Source: Carboxylicivirga sp. M1479 (GTDB lineage: Bacteria; Bacteroidota; Bacteroidia; Bacteroidales; Marinilabiliaceae). From it: DNA of 64,000 bases. Positions within the stretch are counted from its first letter, which is position 1, and each line of letters opens with the position of its first letter. The notes under the pieces were generated by a model. It was given only the letters and a program-made list of their open reading frames with translations, did no database searches and was not told the origin of the DNA. Made by a program: the position numbers and the translations under genes. Location of the stretch: contig NZ_VKDE01000012.1 in NCBI RefSeq assembly GCF_007097485.1, positions 59,807-123,806 of the forward strand, in the 5' to 3' direction. Positions 50,757-60,082 of this stretch are shown piece by piece.

Positions 50757-50948
50757 TCACTTCGCTTTTTCTTCGCTACAAGTATGTCGTTCAAGAATGC
50801 TTTCTATGGCATTAATGCATCGTCCGCAATTGCAGGCTGCACCTGTAGTTTCTTGTATGTGTTTTAAACTTGCAATATCTGAATCAAGAATAGTTTTAAT
50901 GATTGCATCTTCTTTGACACCATTGCATAAGCAAATTAATTTACCCAT
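50757..50948 (-). CDS. BFD-like [2Fe-2S]-binding protein
   Basis: 63 residues from the ATG at 50948, preferred over 51008 because MGKLICLCNGVKED is the normal BFD opening and follows an A/T-rich leader. Cys6, Cys8, Cys41 and Cys44 (ICLCNG and CNCGRC) fit the BFD [2Fe-2S] site; Cys39 is extra. Small BFD proteins are bacterioferritin-associated ferredoxins or redox partners. It precedes the HMA permease gene by 44 nt, suggesting a link to metal homeostasis. Confidence 0.8.
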   Translation of the reverse strand: MGKLICLCNGVKEDAIIKTILDSDIASLKHIQETTGAACNCGRCINAIESILERHTCSEEKAK

Positions 50949-51229
50949 TTCAATATTTTTATTTGAGGGCTCAAAAGTACATTTTTTTTGGCAATGCAAT
51001 GTAATCATAGTTGTCGCATTGGGGTTAGGGAAAGTAAGGGTGTAATTTATTAAGTTATTTCCTTTATAATAAGGTGAAGTAATTAGGTGCTTAGTGTAGT
51101 TTGATTTTAATAGTAGTTAACAAAGTTTTGCTTAGTTGGTAAAGGGTATTCTCAAAAATAATTCTTTAATATGATATTTTAACTGTTATTTAGATTTGTT
51201 ATTTATAAATCGAAACGAATATGTAAATA

Positions 51230-51259
51230 TTTGTTTCTAATTATAAATAAATACATTTG
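51230..51259 (+). promoter_or_regulatory. Promoter of SusC/SusD cassette 1
   Basis: TTTG (51230-51233) and TACATTTG (51252-51259) match the Bacteroidota -33 and -7 elements, 18 nt apart. The start of transcription should fall near 51265, giving a leader of about 250 nt. The same arrangement, with similar intervening sequence, precedes cassette 2. Confidence 0.7.
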
Positions 51260-51260
51260 T

Positions 51261-51515
51261 GATGTCAATATCGCCAATTGACATCTTTAGGTTATATGTT
51301 AAAATAAGACACGCATCCATTAACATTACTAACCTTTTATTTAATACTAGAAGTCAAATGTAAAATAAATATCTACTAACCTCCATAGGTAAGTGATCTG
51401 TTTGTTGTTCGCCAGCAACATTTAGTAAATGCAGTTATCTCGGAGTATTTATCAATAAACCGTGGTTCAAAAGCCATGGTAGTTATCACTATTATTAATT
51501 TAAACCTTTTGTTTT
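51261..51515 (+). promoter_or_regulatory. Structured RNA leader of SusC/SusD cassette 1
   Basis: Three hairpins and a fixed box. H1 (51261-51285): 9-bp perfect stem GATGTCAAT/ATTGACATC, loop ATCGCCA. H2 (51403-51420): TGTTG/CAACA, loop TTCGCCAG. H3 (51459-51480): ACCGTGG/CCATGGT. Four nt later a 31-nt box (51485-51515) leads to the ATG. Cassette 2 has the same order with changed stems and the same TCGCCA loops. H1 is so close to the start of transcription that it may instead be a DNA operator. Confidence 0.65.
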
Positions 51516-51598
51516 ATGCGCAGATTAGCATTAATCGCGTCCCTGATATTATTCGTGGGACTGAACGCAATGTTTGCTCAAACAACAACCATTACCGG
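51485..51598 (+). repeat. 114-bp near-identical repeat over the susC start, copy 1
   Basis: The last 31 nt of the leader plus the first 83 nt of the coding region match 56971-57084 with a single difference (T/C at the fifteenth base). All codons of the signal peptide are identical, synonymous sites included. Similarity then continues at a lower level through about residue 107. Confidence 0.95.
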
Positions 51599-54500
51599 CA
51601 CTGTAACCGATAGTGAAGACAAAGAGCCTATGCCAGGCGTATCTGTTGTTGTTAGAGGAACAACTATTGGAACTGTCACAAATGTTGACGGAAATTATTC
51701 ATTAAGTGTACCTGATGATGCAACAAATTTGTTGTTCTCGTTTGTAGGTATGAAAACACAAGATGTTGTAATTGGCGGGAGATCAGCCATAAATGTCGCA
51801 TTAATTTCTGATGCCATTGGGGTAGATGAAGTTGTGGTTACAGCACTTGGAATTAAGCGGGCTCAAAAAACGTTACCGTATGCTGCCCAGCAAGTTAAGG
51901 CTGAGAAGCTAAACGTTACCAGTGATGCAAATATCAAAAATGCAATCGTTGGTAAGGTTGCAGGTGTTCAAATGGTGGGTCAAGCAGGTTCAAAGCTTGG
52001 AGATAACGGCCGTTTGAGAATTAGAGGTGCAATATCAATGACTTCAGATGGTGATCCATTGTATGTTATTGATGGTATTCCTACTTCAGATCCAAACTCT
52101 GTTGATATGGAGAATGTAGCGTCGGTGAATGTGCTTAAAGGACCCAATGCAACAGCTTTATATGGTCAACGTGGAGAGTACGGTGTCGTTATGATTACCA
52201 CAAAAAGAGCAAAAAAAGGTGGTATTTCTGTAGAAATTAATAGTAACACGACTTTTGATAAGGTATCTTATTTGCCAAATTACCAAAATGAATACGGTAG
52301 AGGTTATGGTGGAGAAAGTGAGTGGTCGGTTATGGATTACGCAGCAGGCGGTTGGGGTGGTCCTTATCCTGAGGAATTTGCCGTGTTTGATGGTATGAAA
52401 TACATTAGCAATGGATATGCTGATGAAAGTTGGGGTCCAAAGTTTGATGGTTCAGAATATGTGCCTTGGTATGCAGTTTGGCCTGATAGCCCATATTATG
52501 GTGAGACGGCGAAATGGGAAGCTCAACCAGATAATATTAAAGATTTTTATGACACTGGGGTTACGTTAAAAAATACTGTTTCAGTAAGTGGTGCTGGCGA
52601 TAATTATACAGGACGTATAGCTTATACAAACATTAATCAGAGTGGTATTATTCCTAACTCTGAGTTGAAGAAAAACATGATTAATGCAAACTTCGACTTT
52701 GACGCCACTGATAAGTTATCGGTAGGTATGAATATAAATTTCACCGATCAGATTGTTGAGGGTGATTTCGATGATGGATACTCAAACCAGGTGACTGGTA
52801 CGTTTAACTCATGGTTTGCCCGTGATGTTGATATGGGTAAAATGAAAGAGTTAAGGGATCTTCAAACAACGAATGGTTACCATGCTTCATGGAACTGGTG
52901 GGGATTTGATTATGCTTCGTATTTTGGCGACAATGAAAAACCAGCTTTCTGGTATAGTCCTTATTTTTGGTTAGATAATTATAAAAATAAGAAAACTACC
53001 CAGCGTTTAGTAGGTGATGTGCATGCTGCATATAAGTTCAACGATAAATTTGAATTGTCTGGTAGTGTATCTACTAATACAATGACTTACGAGCGTCGAT
53101 ATGAATTACCTTATGCTATTTCTAATTCTGCCGATTTAGATTTCTATAATGTTTGGAACTCAGGATTTGGTAATTATTGGAGCCGTTCGATGGAGAACAA
53201 CTACAATGGTATGTTTAAATATACCGACAAATTTGGCGAATTTGATGTAGAGTTATTAGTAGGTACAACTCATAGAACCAATTCATATAAGCGTTTTAAT
53301 GCTGATATGGAAACTGGTTCAAAAAGTCAGGATTTAGTTTTGCCTGATGTATTTGTATATAGCAATACTCGTTTGCCAGTAACAGCCAGTACTAACTTCT
53401 GGAATAAGGAAGTAACAAGTATCTATAGTCGTTTTTCTGTAGGTTGGAGAAATATGGTTTATGTTGATGGATCGGTTCGTAAGGATTGGAGTTCTGCTTT
53501 GCCAAGTGATAACAATGGTTATACATATCCTTCTATTGGATCTAGTTTTATCTTCTCTGAACTTATTACAAATAAATCTATTTTATCATTTGGTAAGTTT
53601 CGTGCAGGTTGGGCACAGGTTGGAAATGATGTGAGTGCACTAGCACTTAACCCAACATACCCATTATCTTCAAGTCCATATATGGGAAATCCTCAGATGT
53701 ATACCAATACACGTTTGATTGATCCAAATATTAAACCGTCGTTAAATACTTCTGTTGAAGCAGGTGTTGATCTTAAATTTTTCAATAACCGTGCAGGTTT
53801 AAGTTTTACATATTTTAATGAGGTTCGTGAGGATGAAATTATTCCGGTTGAATTGTCGACCTCTACAGGATACAGAGATTTCTTAACGAATGCGGGTAAG
53901 GCCAAGCGTTCAGGTATTGAAATTGTATTGGAAGGAACACCTGTGAAAATTGAAAACTTCAGATGGGACGTAACTTTTAACTATGGTACAAGCGAAACGA
54001 CGATTGAAGAATTGCCAGCTGACTTACAATCCATGGCCGCTCCTGGTGGAAGTGATGACTGGGATTTTGTAACGGTAACTCATGAGTTAGGAAACCAGTG
54101 GGGACAATTAAGAGGTCGTGGTATTCGCAAAGACGAAAATGGTAATAAAGTAATTAATGCTGAAACAGGTTTATATGATTTTGAAACAGGTCAGTACTTC
54201 GGTTCAATTTTACCAGATTTCACAGGTGGTCTTTTAAACAGCTTTACTATTTATAAGATCGTTAATATAAGTGCTGCTATCGATTTCCAAAAAGGAGGTA
54301 ACTTCTTCTCTTTGTCTGAAATGTGGGGACAATATTCAGGTTTACTTGAAGAAACTGCAGGTTTGAATGATATAGGTAATCCGCAGCGTGATGCCATTGC
54401 TGATGGTGGTGGAGTTCATGTTGTTGGTGTTGATACAGATGGAAACGAGTTTGATCAGTATGTAGATGCACAGTCGTACTACGGACAATTTAATTCCAAT

Positions 54501-54767
54501 GTTATTGCCGATGAATATATCCACGATGCAAGTTATGTGAAGTTAAGAGATTTGTCTATTTCGGTTAATGTTCCGCAAAAATATTTGTCTTCAACTTTCA
54601 TTAGAAATGCGAGTGTTGGATTTGTAGGTAGAAACTTATGGATGATTTCTGTTTCTGATGATAATATTCATGGTTGGGATCCTTCAGAGATGTCACAATC
54701 ATATGGAGAGAATTCTCAGTTGCCAGGAACACGTAGCTATGGTTTCAATGTTAAACTATCTTTTTAA
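51516..54767 (+). CDS. SusC/RagA-family TonB-dependent receptor, cassette 1
   Basis: A 1083-residue outer membrane receptor. The signal peptide is MRRLALIASLILFVGLNAMF-AQ. A carboxypeptidase-regulatory-like domain spans about 23-100, the TonB box region is DEVVVTALGIKRAQ, the plug includes RIRGAISMTSDGDPLYVIDG and VLKGPNATALYGQ, and the barrel ends in FNVKLSF. The first 107 residues are nearly the same as in the SusC of cassette 2, but the plug and barrel differ strongly, so the ligands probably differ. SusD follows after 10 nt. No carbohydrate enzyme adjoins, so the substrate is unknown. Confidence 0.93.
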   Translation: MRRLALIASLILFVGLNAMFAQTTTITGTVTDSEDKEPMPGVSVVVRGTTIGTVTNVDGNYSLSVPDDATNLLFSFVGMKTQDVVIGGRSAINVALISDAIGVDEVVVTALGIKRAQKTLPYAAQQVKAEKLNVTSDANIKNAIVGKVAGVQMVGQAGSKLGDNGRLRIRGAISMTSDGDPLYVIDGIPTSDPNSVDMENVASVNVLKGPNATALYGQRGEYGVVMITTKRAKKGGISVEINSNTTFDKVSYLPNYQNEYGRGYGGESEWSVMDYAAGGWGGPYPEEFAVFDGMKYISNGYADESWGPKFDGSEYVPWYAVWPDSPYYGETAKWEAQPDNIKDFYDTGVTLKNTVSVSGAGDNYTGRIAYTNINQSGIIPNSELKKNMINANFDFDATDKLSVGMNINFTDQIVEGDFDDGYSNQVTGTFNSWFARDVDMGKMKELRDLQTTNGYHASWNWWGFDYASYFGDNEKPAFWYSPYFWLDNYKNKKTTQRLVGDVHAAYKFNDKFELSGSVSTNTMTYERRYELPYAISNSADLDFYNVWNSGFGNYWSRSMENNYNGMFKYTDKFGEFDVELLVGTTHRTNSYKRFNADMETGSKSQDLVLPDVFVYSNTRLPVTASTNFWNKEVTSIYSRFSVGWRNMVYVDGSVRKDWSSALPSDNNGYTYPSIGSSFIFSELITNKSILSFGKFRAGWAQVGNDVSALALNPTYPLSSSPYMGNPQMYTNTRLIDPNIKPSLNTSVEAGVDLKFFNNRAGLSFTYFNEVREDEIIPVELSTSTGYRDFLTNAGKAKRSGIEIVLEGTPVKIENFRWDVTFNYGTSETTIEELPADLQSMAAPGGSDDWDFVTVTHELGNQWGQLRGRGIRKDENGNKVINAETGLYDFETGQYFGSILPDFTGGLLNSFTIYKIVNISAAIDFQKGGNFFSLSEMWGQYSGLLEETAGLNDIGNPQRDAIADGGGVHVVGVDTDGNEFDQYVDAQSYYGQFNSNVIADEYIHDASYVKLRDLSISVNVPQKYLSSTFIRNASVGFVGRNLWMISVSDDNIHGWDPSEMSQSYGENSQLPGTRSYGFNVKLSF

Positions 54768-54777
54768 GAGCTGAAAC

Positions 54778-56253
54778 ATGAAAAGAATATTTATATTTTT
54801 ATTTAGTATAGTACTTTTAAGTACAAGTTGTGAAACTATTGATTTTGGCGACACAAACGAAAATATTAACGGACCAGTTACTCCAAGTACGAGTTCTTTG
54901 ATGTCAGGAGCCATGACGAATTTTGCTACCCGAACTGGGCGTCCATATCGTATTACGCCAACATTGAACGTTCAGTATTTAATGCAGCATGTTTATAACG
55001 ATGAAATGTTATATGCTAACACATCTGGTTATTGGACATCATACTATGTTCAAACACTATCCAATCTTCAGGCAGTTATTAATACCTGCTCTGATGAAGA
55101 GTTATCTGCCGATCCATTTGTGATTGCCAATGGAGCTCCGGAAAATCAATTGGCTGTAGCTATGATTTTTAAATCAGTGATTTTTAAACGAGTAACCGAT
55201 TTATTTGGAGATGTGCCTTATAGCGAGGCTTTGAATAGTGAAATTATATCACCTAAATATGATTCTCAAGAAGATATCTATAAAGGTATGATTGCCGATG
55301 TTAAAGCGGCTCGTGATATGATTGATGGATCTAAAGAAGGACCAACTGGAGATGTTATTTATAACGGAGATATGGATAAGTGGGCTAAGTTTGCTAACTC
55401 ATTTATATTGAGCCTTTCTATTCAGTTAAGTGAGGTTTACCCTGGAGTCAACGATTATGCTGCTACGGAATTTAAGGCCGCTGTTGCTAACCCAAATGGT
55501 TTAATTGAATTAGCTGCTGATGAGGCTATTTATACTTACGATATAGCCAATGGCTATGATAATCCTTGGAACTGGATGAGAGCTGCAGATTATGGTGTAA
55601 CAAAAGAGTTTTTAGATGCAATGAAAGGGAATGGATTTACATCCAATTCAACTTATGACGATCGAATTGCATTGTTTGCAAAAGATCCATCACTTGAGGG
55701 GCATCCATATGGGTATGACACAAATACTGAAGGTGAAAATTCTCCTGTTAATCCAATTATTATTGGTTCAGATACGAAGTTACCCTTATTAACTGCTGCT
55801 TATACATTTTTAAATAGAGCTGAAGGTGCTGCCTTGGGTTGGACTACTGAAGATGTTGCCGACATGTTAACTTCCGGAATCGAGTCATCATTTGCAACCG
55901 GGTCAAGTTTATATGATTCTGAAAATGAATTAATGATTGGTGATGGAAGTGCGTATGCTGCGGCTCGTGTTCTTGATTTATCATCAGCTGCAGGTGGCGC
56001 CATTCAGGTAATTGCTGAGGAAAAATGGGTGGCATTATTTCCTTTGGGATTTGATGCCTGGTCAGAATGGAGGAGAACGGATTATCCAATGTTATCTCCG
56101 GCTCCCGATGCGATCAATGATGGACAAATTCCACGTCGATATAACTATCCTTCAACTGAAGTAACGCTTAATGCTGATGGTTATGCTACAGGAGTAGCTG
56201 CTTTAACGCCTGCAAGGGACAATAATACGTCTCGCATGTGGTGGGATAAGTAG
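54778..56253 (+). CDS. SusD-like surface lipoprotein (SusD_2 type), cassette 1
   Basis: 491 residues with a lipobox at LLSTSC (Cys18). IDFGDTNENINGPVTPS and the VTDLFGDVPYSEAL motif place it in the SusD-like_2 group, and it ends in TSRMWWDK. It pairs with the SusC encoded 10 nt upstream. It belongs to a different SusD branch from the protein of cassette 2, although the DNA flanking both operons is near-identical. An 84-nt 3' element with a terminator follows. Confidence 0.9.
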   Translation: MKRIFIFLFSIVLLSTSCETIDFGDTNENINGPVTPSTSSLMSGAMTNFATRTGRPYRITPTLNVQYLMQHVYNDEMLYANTSGYWTSYYVQTLSNLQAVINTCSDEELSADPFVIANGAPENQLAVAMIFKSVIFKRVTDLFGDVPYSEALNSEIISPKYDSQEDIYKGMIADVKAARDMIDGSKEGPTGDVIYNGDMDKWAKFANSFILSLSIQLSEVYPGVNDYAATEFKAAVANPNGLIELAADEAIYTYDIANGYDNPWNWMRAADYGVTKEFLDAMKGNGFTSNSTYDDRIALFAKDPSLEGHPYGYDTNTEGENSPVNPIIIGSDTKLPLLTAAYTFLNRAEGAALGWTTEDVADMLTSGIESSFATGSSLYDSENELMIGDGSAYAAARVLDLSSAAGGAIQVIAEEKWVALFPLGFDAWSEWRRTDYPMLSPAPDAINDGQIPRRYNYPSTEVTLNADGYATGVAALTPARDNNTSRMWWDK

Positions 56254-56274
56254 TAGAGGAAAAAATTATACATG

Positions 56275-56358
56275 AACTTTTATGCTGTGATGGAACATAG
56301 ATTAAAGGTTTAGTTGTGTGAGGAAAGGGTTGCCAAAGGGCAGCCCTTTCTGATTTTT
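56275..56358 (+). repeat. 84-nt conserved 3' element of cassette 1, with terminator
   Basis: It differs at only 4 of 84 positions from 61467-61550. The terminator (56323-56350) pairs GAAAGGG-t-TGCC with GGCA-g-CCCTTTC around AAAG, followed by TGATTTTT. Two of the four differences change an A-T pair (56326/56347) to the G-C pair of copy 2, preserving the stem. Confidence 0.9.
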
Positions 56359-56669
56359 AGAGCTTAAGTTTCGACTATCATATAGTATTTAATGCTGATT
56401 GTATTGAGCTTTTTACTGAAGTGTTATCAATTGTTAAAGAAGTGAATTTAATTGAGTTGTTTAGTAAGTGTTTGAATTTAAGGGGGTAGTGTTTGTTTCT
56501 TAATGTATTTTAGGTTGTTTATCTATGTGGATTTAATAAAAATTAACAAATTTTTTTGTTTTTTACATTGAAAGATATATTTTTGAATTAGTTCTTTGAT
56601 TTATAGGAGTTACTGTTTTGTTAGAAATTACGCTGAATGAACTTACGGATTTGATGCTATTAGTGTGAG
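56359..56669. other. AT-rich spacer between cassettes 1 and 2
   Basis: About 310 nt after the cassette 1 terminator and before the cassette 2 promoter. It is strongly T-rich on the plus strand. I saw no open frame, hairpin or repeat unit. Confidence 0.4.
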
Positions 56670-56701
56670 TTTGTTTCAATTTATAATTATTTATACATTT
56701 G
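56670..56701 (+). promoter_or_regulatory. Promoter of SusC/SusD cassette 2
   Basis: TTTG (56670-56673) and TACATTTG (56694-56701), 20 nt apart, with intervening sequence close to the cassette 1 promoter. The predicted start near 56708 gives a leader of about 295 nt. Confidence 0.65.
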
Positions 56702-57001
56702 CAATGTCGATTTCGCCAGATTGACAATTGTTAAAATAAATCAACACAATTAAACAGAAGTTTAACCTTTATCGCCATTATTAACTTTTTAAACCTTTAA
56801 TCATGTACACTAGAAACCAAAATTCCTTAAAAAAATATCCTAGTTAGGATTTAATTCTAACCTCTTTGTATAAGTGTTACTTTTTTCGTTCGCCAGCGAA
56901 ATGAGATATAATGTACTTATATGGGAAGGTAATCTATGAATGAACCAATGTGAGATTCATATTGGTATTAATCACTATTATTAACTTAAACCTTTTGTTT
57001 T
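56702..57001 (+). promoter_or_regulatory. Structured RNA leader of SusC/SusD cassette 2
   Basis: It has the same order of elements as cassette 1. H1 (56705-56726): TGTCGAT/ATTGACA, loop TTCGCCAG. H2 (56884-56901): TTTCG/CGAAA, loop TTCGCCAG. H3 (56944-56966): ACCAATGTGA/TCATATTGGT with a 3-nt loop. The 31-nt box starts 4 nt after H3, as in cassette 1. H2 differs from cassette 1 by two compensatory pair changes while the loop stays the same. Confidence 0.65.
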
Positions 57002-57084
57002 ATGCGCAGATTAGCATTAATCGCGTCCCTGATATTATTCGTGGGACTGAACGCAATGTTTGCTCAAACAACAACCATTACCGG
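56971..57084 (+). repeat. 114-bp near-identical repeat over the susC start, copy 2
   Basis: Matches 51485-51598 at 113 of 114 positions, spanning the leader box and signal-peptide codons. See copy 1. Confidence 0.95.
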
Positions 57085-60076
57085 TGCTGTAACCGATAGT
57101 GAATCAGGTGAACCTATGCCAGGTGTATCTGTAGTTGTTAGAGGAACAACTATTGGTACTGTCACAAATGTTGACGGTAATTATTCATTAAGCGTACCCA
57201 ATGACGCAACAAATTTATTATTCTCATTTGTGGGTATGACCACTCAGGACATCGTAATTGCTGGTAATACAACAATTAACGTAGCTTTGGTTTCAGAAGC
57301 TATTGGTGTTGATGAGGTGGTTGTAATGGGATATACTACTGCTCGAAAGAGTGAGGTAACTGGATCTTCAGTTCAGGTAGGAGGAGAGACTCTTGCTAAC
57401 ATGCCGGTGGCATCTGTTGATCAGGCACTTCAAGGACGTGTAGCTGGTGTATCTATTTCGCAAGCTTCTGGTACTCCCGGATCGGCACAAAATGTACGTA
57501 TTCGAGGTAGAAGTTCGATTACTGCAGGTAATGAGCCTTTATACGTTATTAATGGTGTGCCAATGGTAAGTGGTGATGCATCTGCAACAACGTCAGGTTC
57601 ATCAATGTCTGTTCTTGCCAGTTTAAACAGTAGTGATATTGAAACTATTACTGTATTGAAAGATGCCTCTGCTACTGCAGCTTATGGTGCTCGTGGTGCA
57701 AATGGTGTAATCGTTATTACAACCAAATCAGGTAAGTCAGGTAAAGCCAATATTAATTTTAGCGCCAATTATGGTTTTTCAAATGACGCCATCGACGGAC
57801 CAAGTGTTCTGAAAGGTGTTGAAGCAGAAGAATTGTATTATGATGCAATTTATAATACTTACCAAGGTAACTATGGTGTTCCAACTGATCGTTCCTTAGT
57901 ACAAGACTGGTACTTAACCGAAGGTTATAATGTGTTTGGAGACACTTATAAAAATTGGGTTGATGATGGTCGTAAAGAAGGTAACTGGGAAGATGTGATT
58001 ACCAATGATAATGCTCCAATGCAAGAGTATAACTTATCTGCAAGTGGAGGTTCTGATAAAATGACCTACTATACATCTGTAGGTTATTTTAATCAGGAAG
58101 CAACAGTTATTGGTTCTGAATTTGAAAGAATTTCTGGTTCTTTAAATTTATCAGCAGAATTAACTGATAAGCTTACTTTTTCTACCAATAACTCTGCATC
58201 ACATTCTTATCAGGATGGTCTTTTGGAAACAAGTGCTTATTTCTCTTCTCCAAGGGCGGTAAAGTATTTTATGCCTTCTGTTGATCAACCATATTTAGAA
58301 GATGGTAGTATAAATATTCAGAATACTAGTTTACCAAACCCACTTTGGATTGCTCAGGAAGATATTGATGATTCGAAATTAACTCGAATTATATCAACTA
58401 ACTCTTTGAGATGGGCAACACCTGTAAAAGGTTTGAGTTTGTCTACAAAGCTTAGTATCGATTATCAAGTATATAACTACAAGCGTTACCGTAACCCAAT
58501 TCGTGGTGATGGTGATGGTACAAATGGTTATGGCTGGCAAGCAAATCGTAACAGAGCGAACTATGTATTCCAGAATGTTGCTAATTACGTAATGCAGTTA
58601 GATGGAGGTCATGATTTCGATTTCAATTTAATTCAAGAATATCAGAAAAACAGACTATACTATTTAGAGGCAGATGCTGATAATTTCTCAGATGTTGGTT
58701 TAACTAACTTGAACTCAGCTGGTAACCCTACAACGGCGAACTCTTGGTTTACTGATTGGTCTGTAGCTTCTTATTTAGGAATGGTACACTACTCTTATCA
58801 AGGTAAATATATTGTTGATGCAACATACCGTCGTGAAGGTAGTTCTCGCTTTGCTCCTGATAATCGTTGGGGTAATTTCTGGGCCTTAGGTGGTGCTTGG
58901 AACCTTCATCACGAAAGTTTTATGTCTAACTTAAGTTCTGTAGTTAGCTCATTAAAACTTAGAGGATCGTATGGTGTTACTGGTAATGCCGAGATTGCAC
59001 TAAATCAATTTGAACCTTTATTAAACTTCGATTCTGATTATGCAGGAGAGGGTGCATCTTATCCAGGTGTATTCGGTAACGAAGATTTATCGTGGGAAAC
59101 TTCTTATTCATTAGACTTAGGTATTGACTTTGGTTTATTTAATAACAAAGTAACGGGTGCTTTAGGATATTACAGACGCGAAACAAAAGATATGCTATTA
59201 GGTGTACCTTTATCGTTGACAACAGGACATACAGATCAGGATATCAATGTTGGTCGTATGGAAAACAAAGGTTTTGAAATGGAATTGAATGTGGACATTA
59301 TCCGTTCAAGTGATTTTAACCTTTCTATTGGTGGTAACTTAGGTACAAATGATAATGAAGTGCTTGAGTTAGCGAAAGATCTTAATGGTGAAGAGATTAA
59401 TATAACAAGTACAATTGATCGTGTTGAAACAGGACATCCTGTTTATGGTTGGTACATGCCTACATGGGCTGGAGTAGACCCTGATACTGGTGATGAAACT
59501 TGGTTTATTGATCCTACCGTAGACGAAACTACAACTACTAATTTCAACGAAGCTGAACAAGTATGGCAAGGTGGAAGTGCAATTCCTAAAATTACAGCAG
59601 GTATGAATTTACATGTTGATTTTAAAGGAGTATTCCTTGATGCAACTGGTTATTATGCTGGTGGTCATAAAGTATACGAAGGATGGCACCGTTACACAAA
59701 TGGTACTGACTTATTCTCTGTATCATGGTACCAAGGTATTGATGTGTTAATGGATCGTTGGCAGCAGCCAGGTGACGAAGCACGCTTTGGAAAAATCGAG
59801 TATACTGCTCGCCCATGGCAACGTCACTCTAAGTTCCTTTATGATGGAGATTATTTCCGCTTAAGAGATATGACTATAGGTTACGACTTTAACTCAAGAG
59901 TAACTGATGCAATTGGTATTGGTGCCTTAAGAGTATATGTACGTGGTACTAATCTTTATACTTGGGTGAAGGATGAAAACTTAAAGTATGACCCTGAGGT
60001 CGATACTGATGGTGAGACTGGAATGGCAACGCCGCCAATTAAGTCGTTTATTTTTGGTGTTAACTTAAAATTCTAA
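57002..60076 (+). CDS. SusC/RagA-family TonB-dependent receptor, cassette 2
   Basis: A 1024-residue receptor with the same signal peptide as cassette 1 and a nearly identical carboxypeptidase-regulatory-like domain (to about residue 107). Then it diverges: GYTTARKSEVTGSSVQV follows the TonB box, the plug carries RIRGRSSITAGNEPLYVING and VLKDASATAAYGAR, and the barrel ends in FIFGVNLKF. It is about 60 residues shorter than the cassette 1 receptor. It partners the SusD encoded 6 nt downstream. The ligand is unknown because no catabolic enzyme adjoins. Confidence 0.93.
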   Translation: MRRLALIASLILFVGLNAMFAQTTTITGAVTDSESGEPMPGVSVVVRGTTIGTVTNVDGNYSLSVPNDATNLLFSFVGMTTQDIVIAGNTTINVALVSEAIGVDEVVVMGYTTARKSEVTGSSVQVGGETLANMPVASVDQALQGRVAGVSISQASGTPGSAQNVRIRGRSSITAGNEPLYVINGVPMVSGDASATTSGSSMSVLASLNSSDIETITVLKDASATAAYGARGANGVIVITTKSGKSGKANINFSANYGFSNDAIDGPSVLKGVEAEELYYDAIYNTYQGNYGVPTDRSLVQDWYLTEGYNVFGDTYKNWVDDGRKEGNWEDVITNDNAPMQEYNLSASGGSDKMTYYTSVGYFNQEATVIGSEFERISGSLNLSAELTDKLTFSTNNSASHSYQDGLLETSAYFSSPRAVKYFMPSVDQPYLEDGSINIQNTSLPNPLWIAQEDIDDSKLTRIISTNSLRWATPVKGLSLSTKLSIDYQVYNYKRYRNPIRGDGDGTNGYGWQANRNRANYVFQNVANYVMQLDGGHDFDFNLIQEYQKNRLYYLEADADNFSDVGLTNLNSAGNPTTANSWFTDWSVASYLGMVHYSYQGKYIVDATYRREGSSRFAPDNRWGNFWALGGAWNLHHESFMSNLSSVVSSLKLRGSYGVTGNAEIALNQFEPLLNFDSDYAGEGASYPGVFGNEDLSWETSYSLDLGIDFGLFNNKVTGALGYYRRETKDMLLGVPLSLTTGHTDQDINVGRMENKGFEMELNVDIIRSSDFNLSIGGNLGTNDNEVLELAKDLNGEEINITSTIDRVETGHPVYGWYMPTWAGVDPDTGDETWFIDPTVDETTTTNFNEAEQVWQGGSAIPKITAGMNLHVDFKGVFLDATGYYAGGHKVYEGWHRYTNGTDLFSVSWYQGIDVLMDRWQQPGDEARFGKIEYTARPWQRHSKFLYDGDYFRLRDMTIGYDFNSRVTDAIGIGALRVYVRGTNLYTWVKDENLKYDPEVDTDGETGMATPPIKSFIFGVNLKF

Positions 60077-60082
60077 GCAAAC

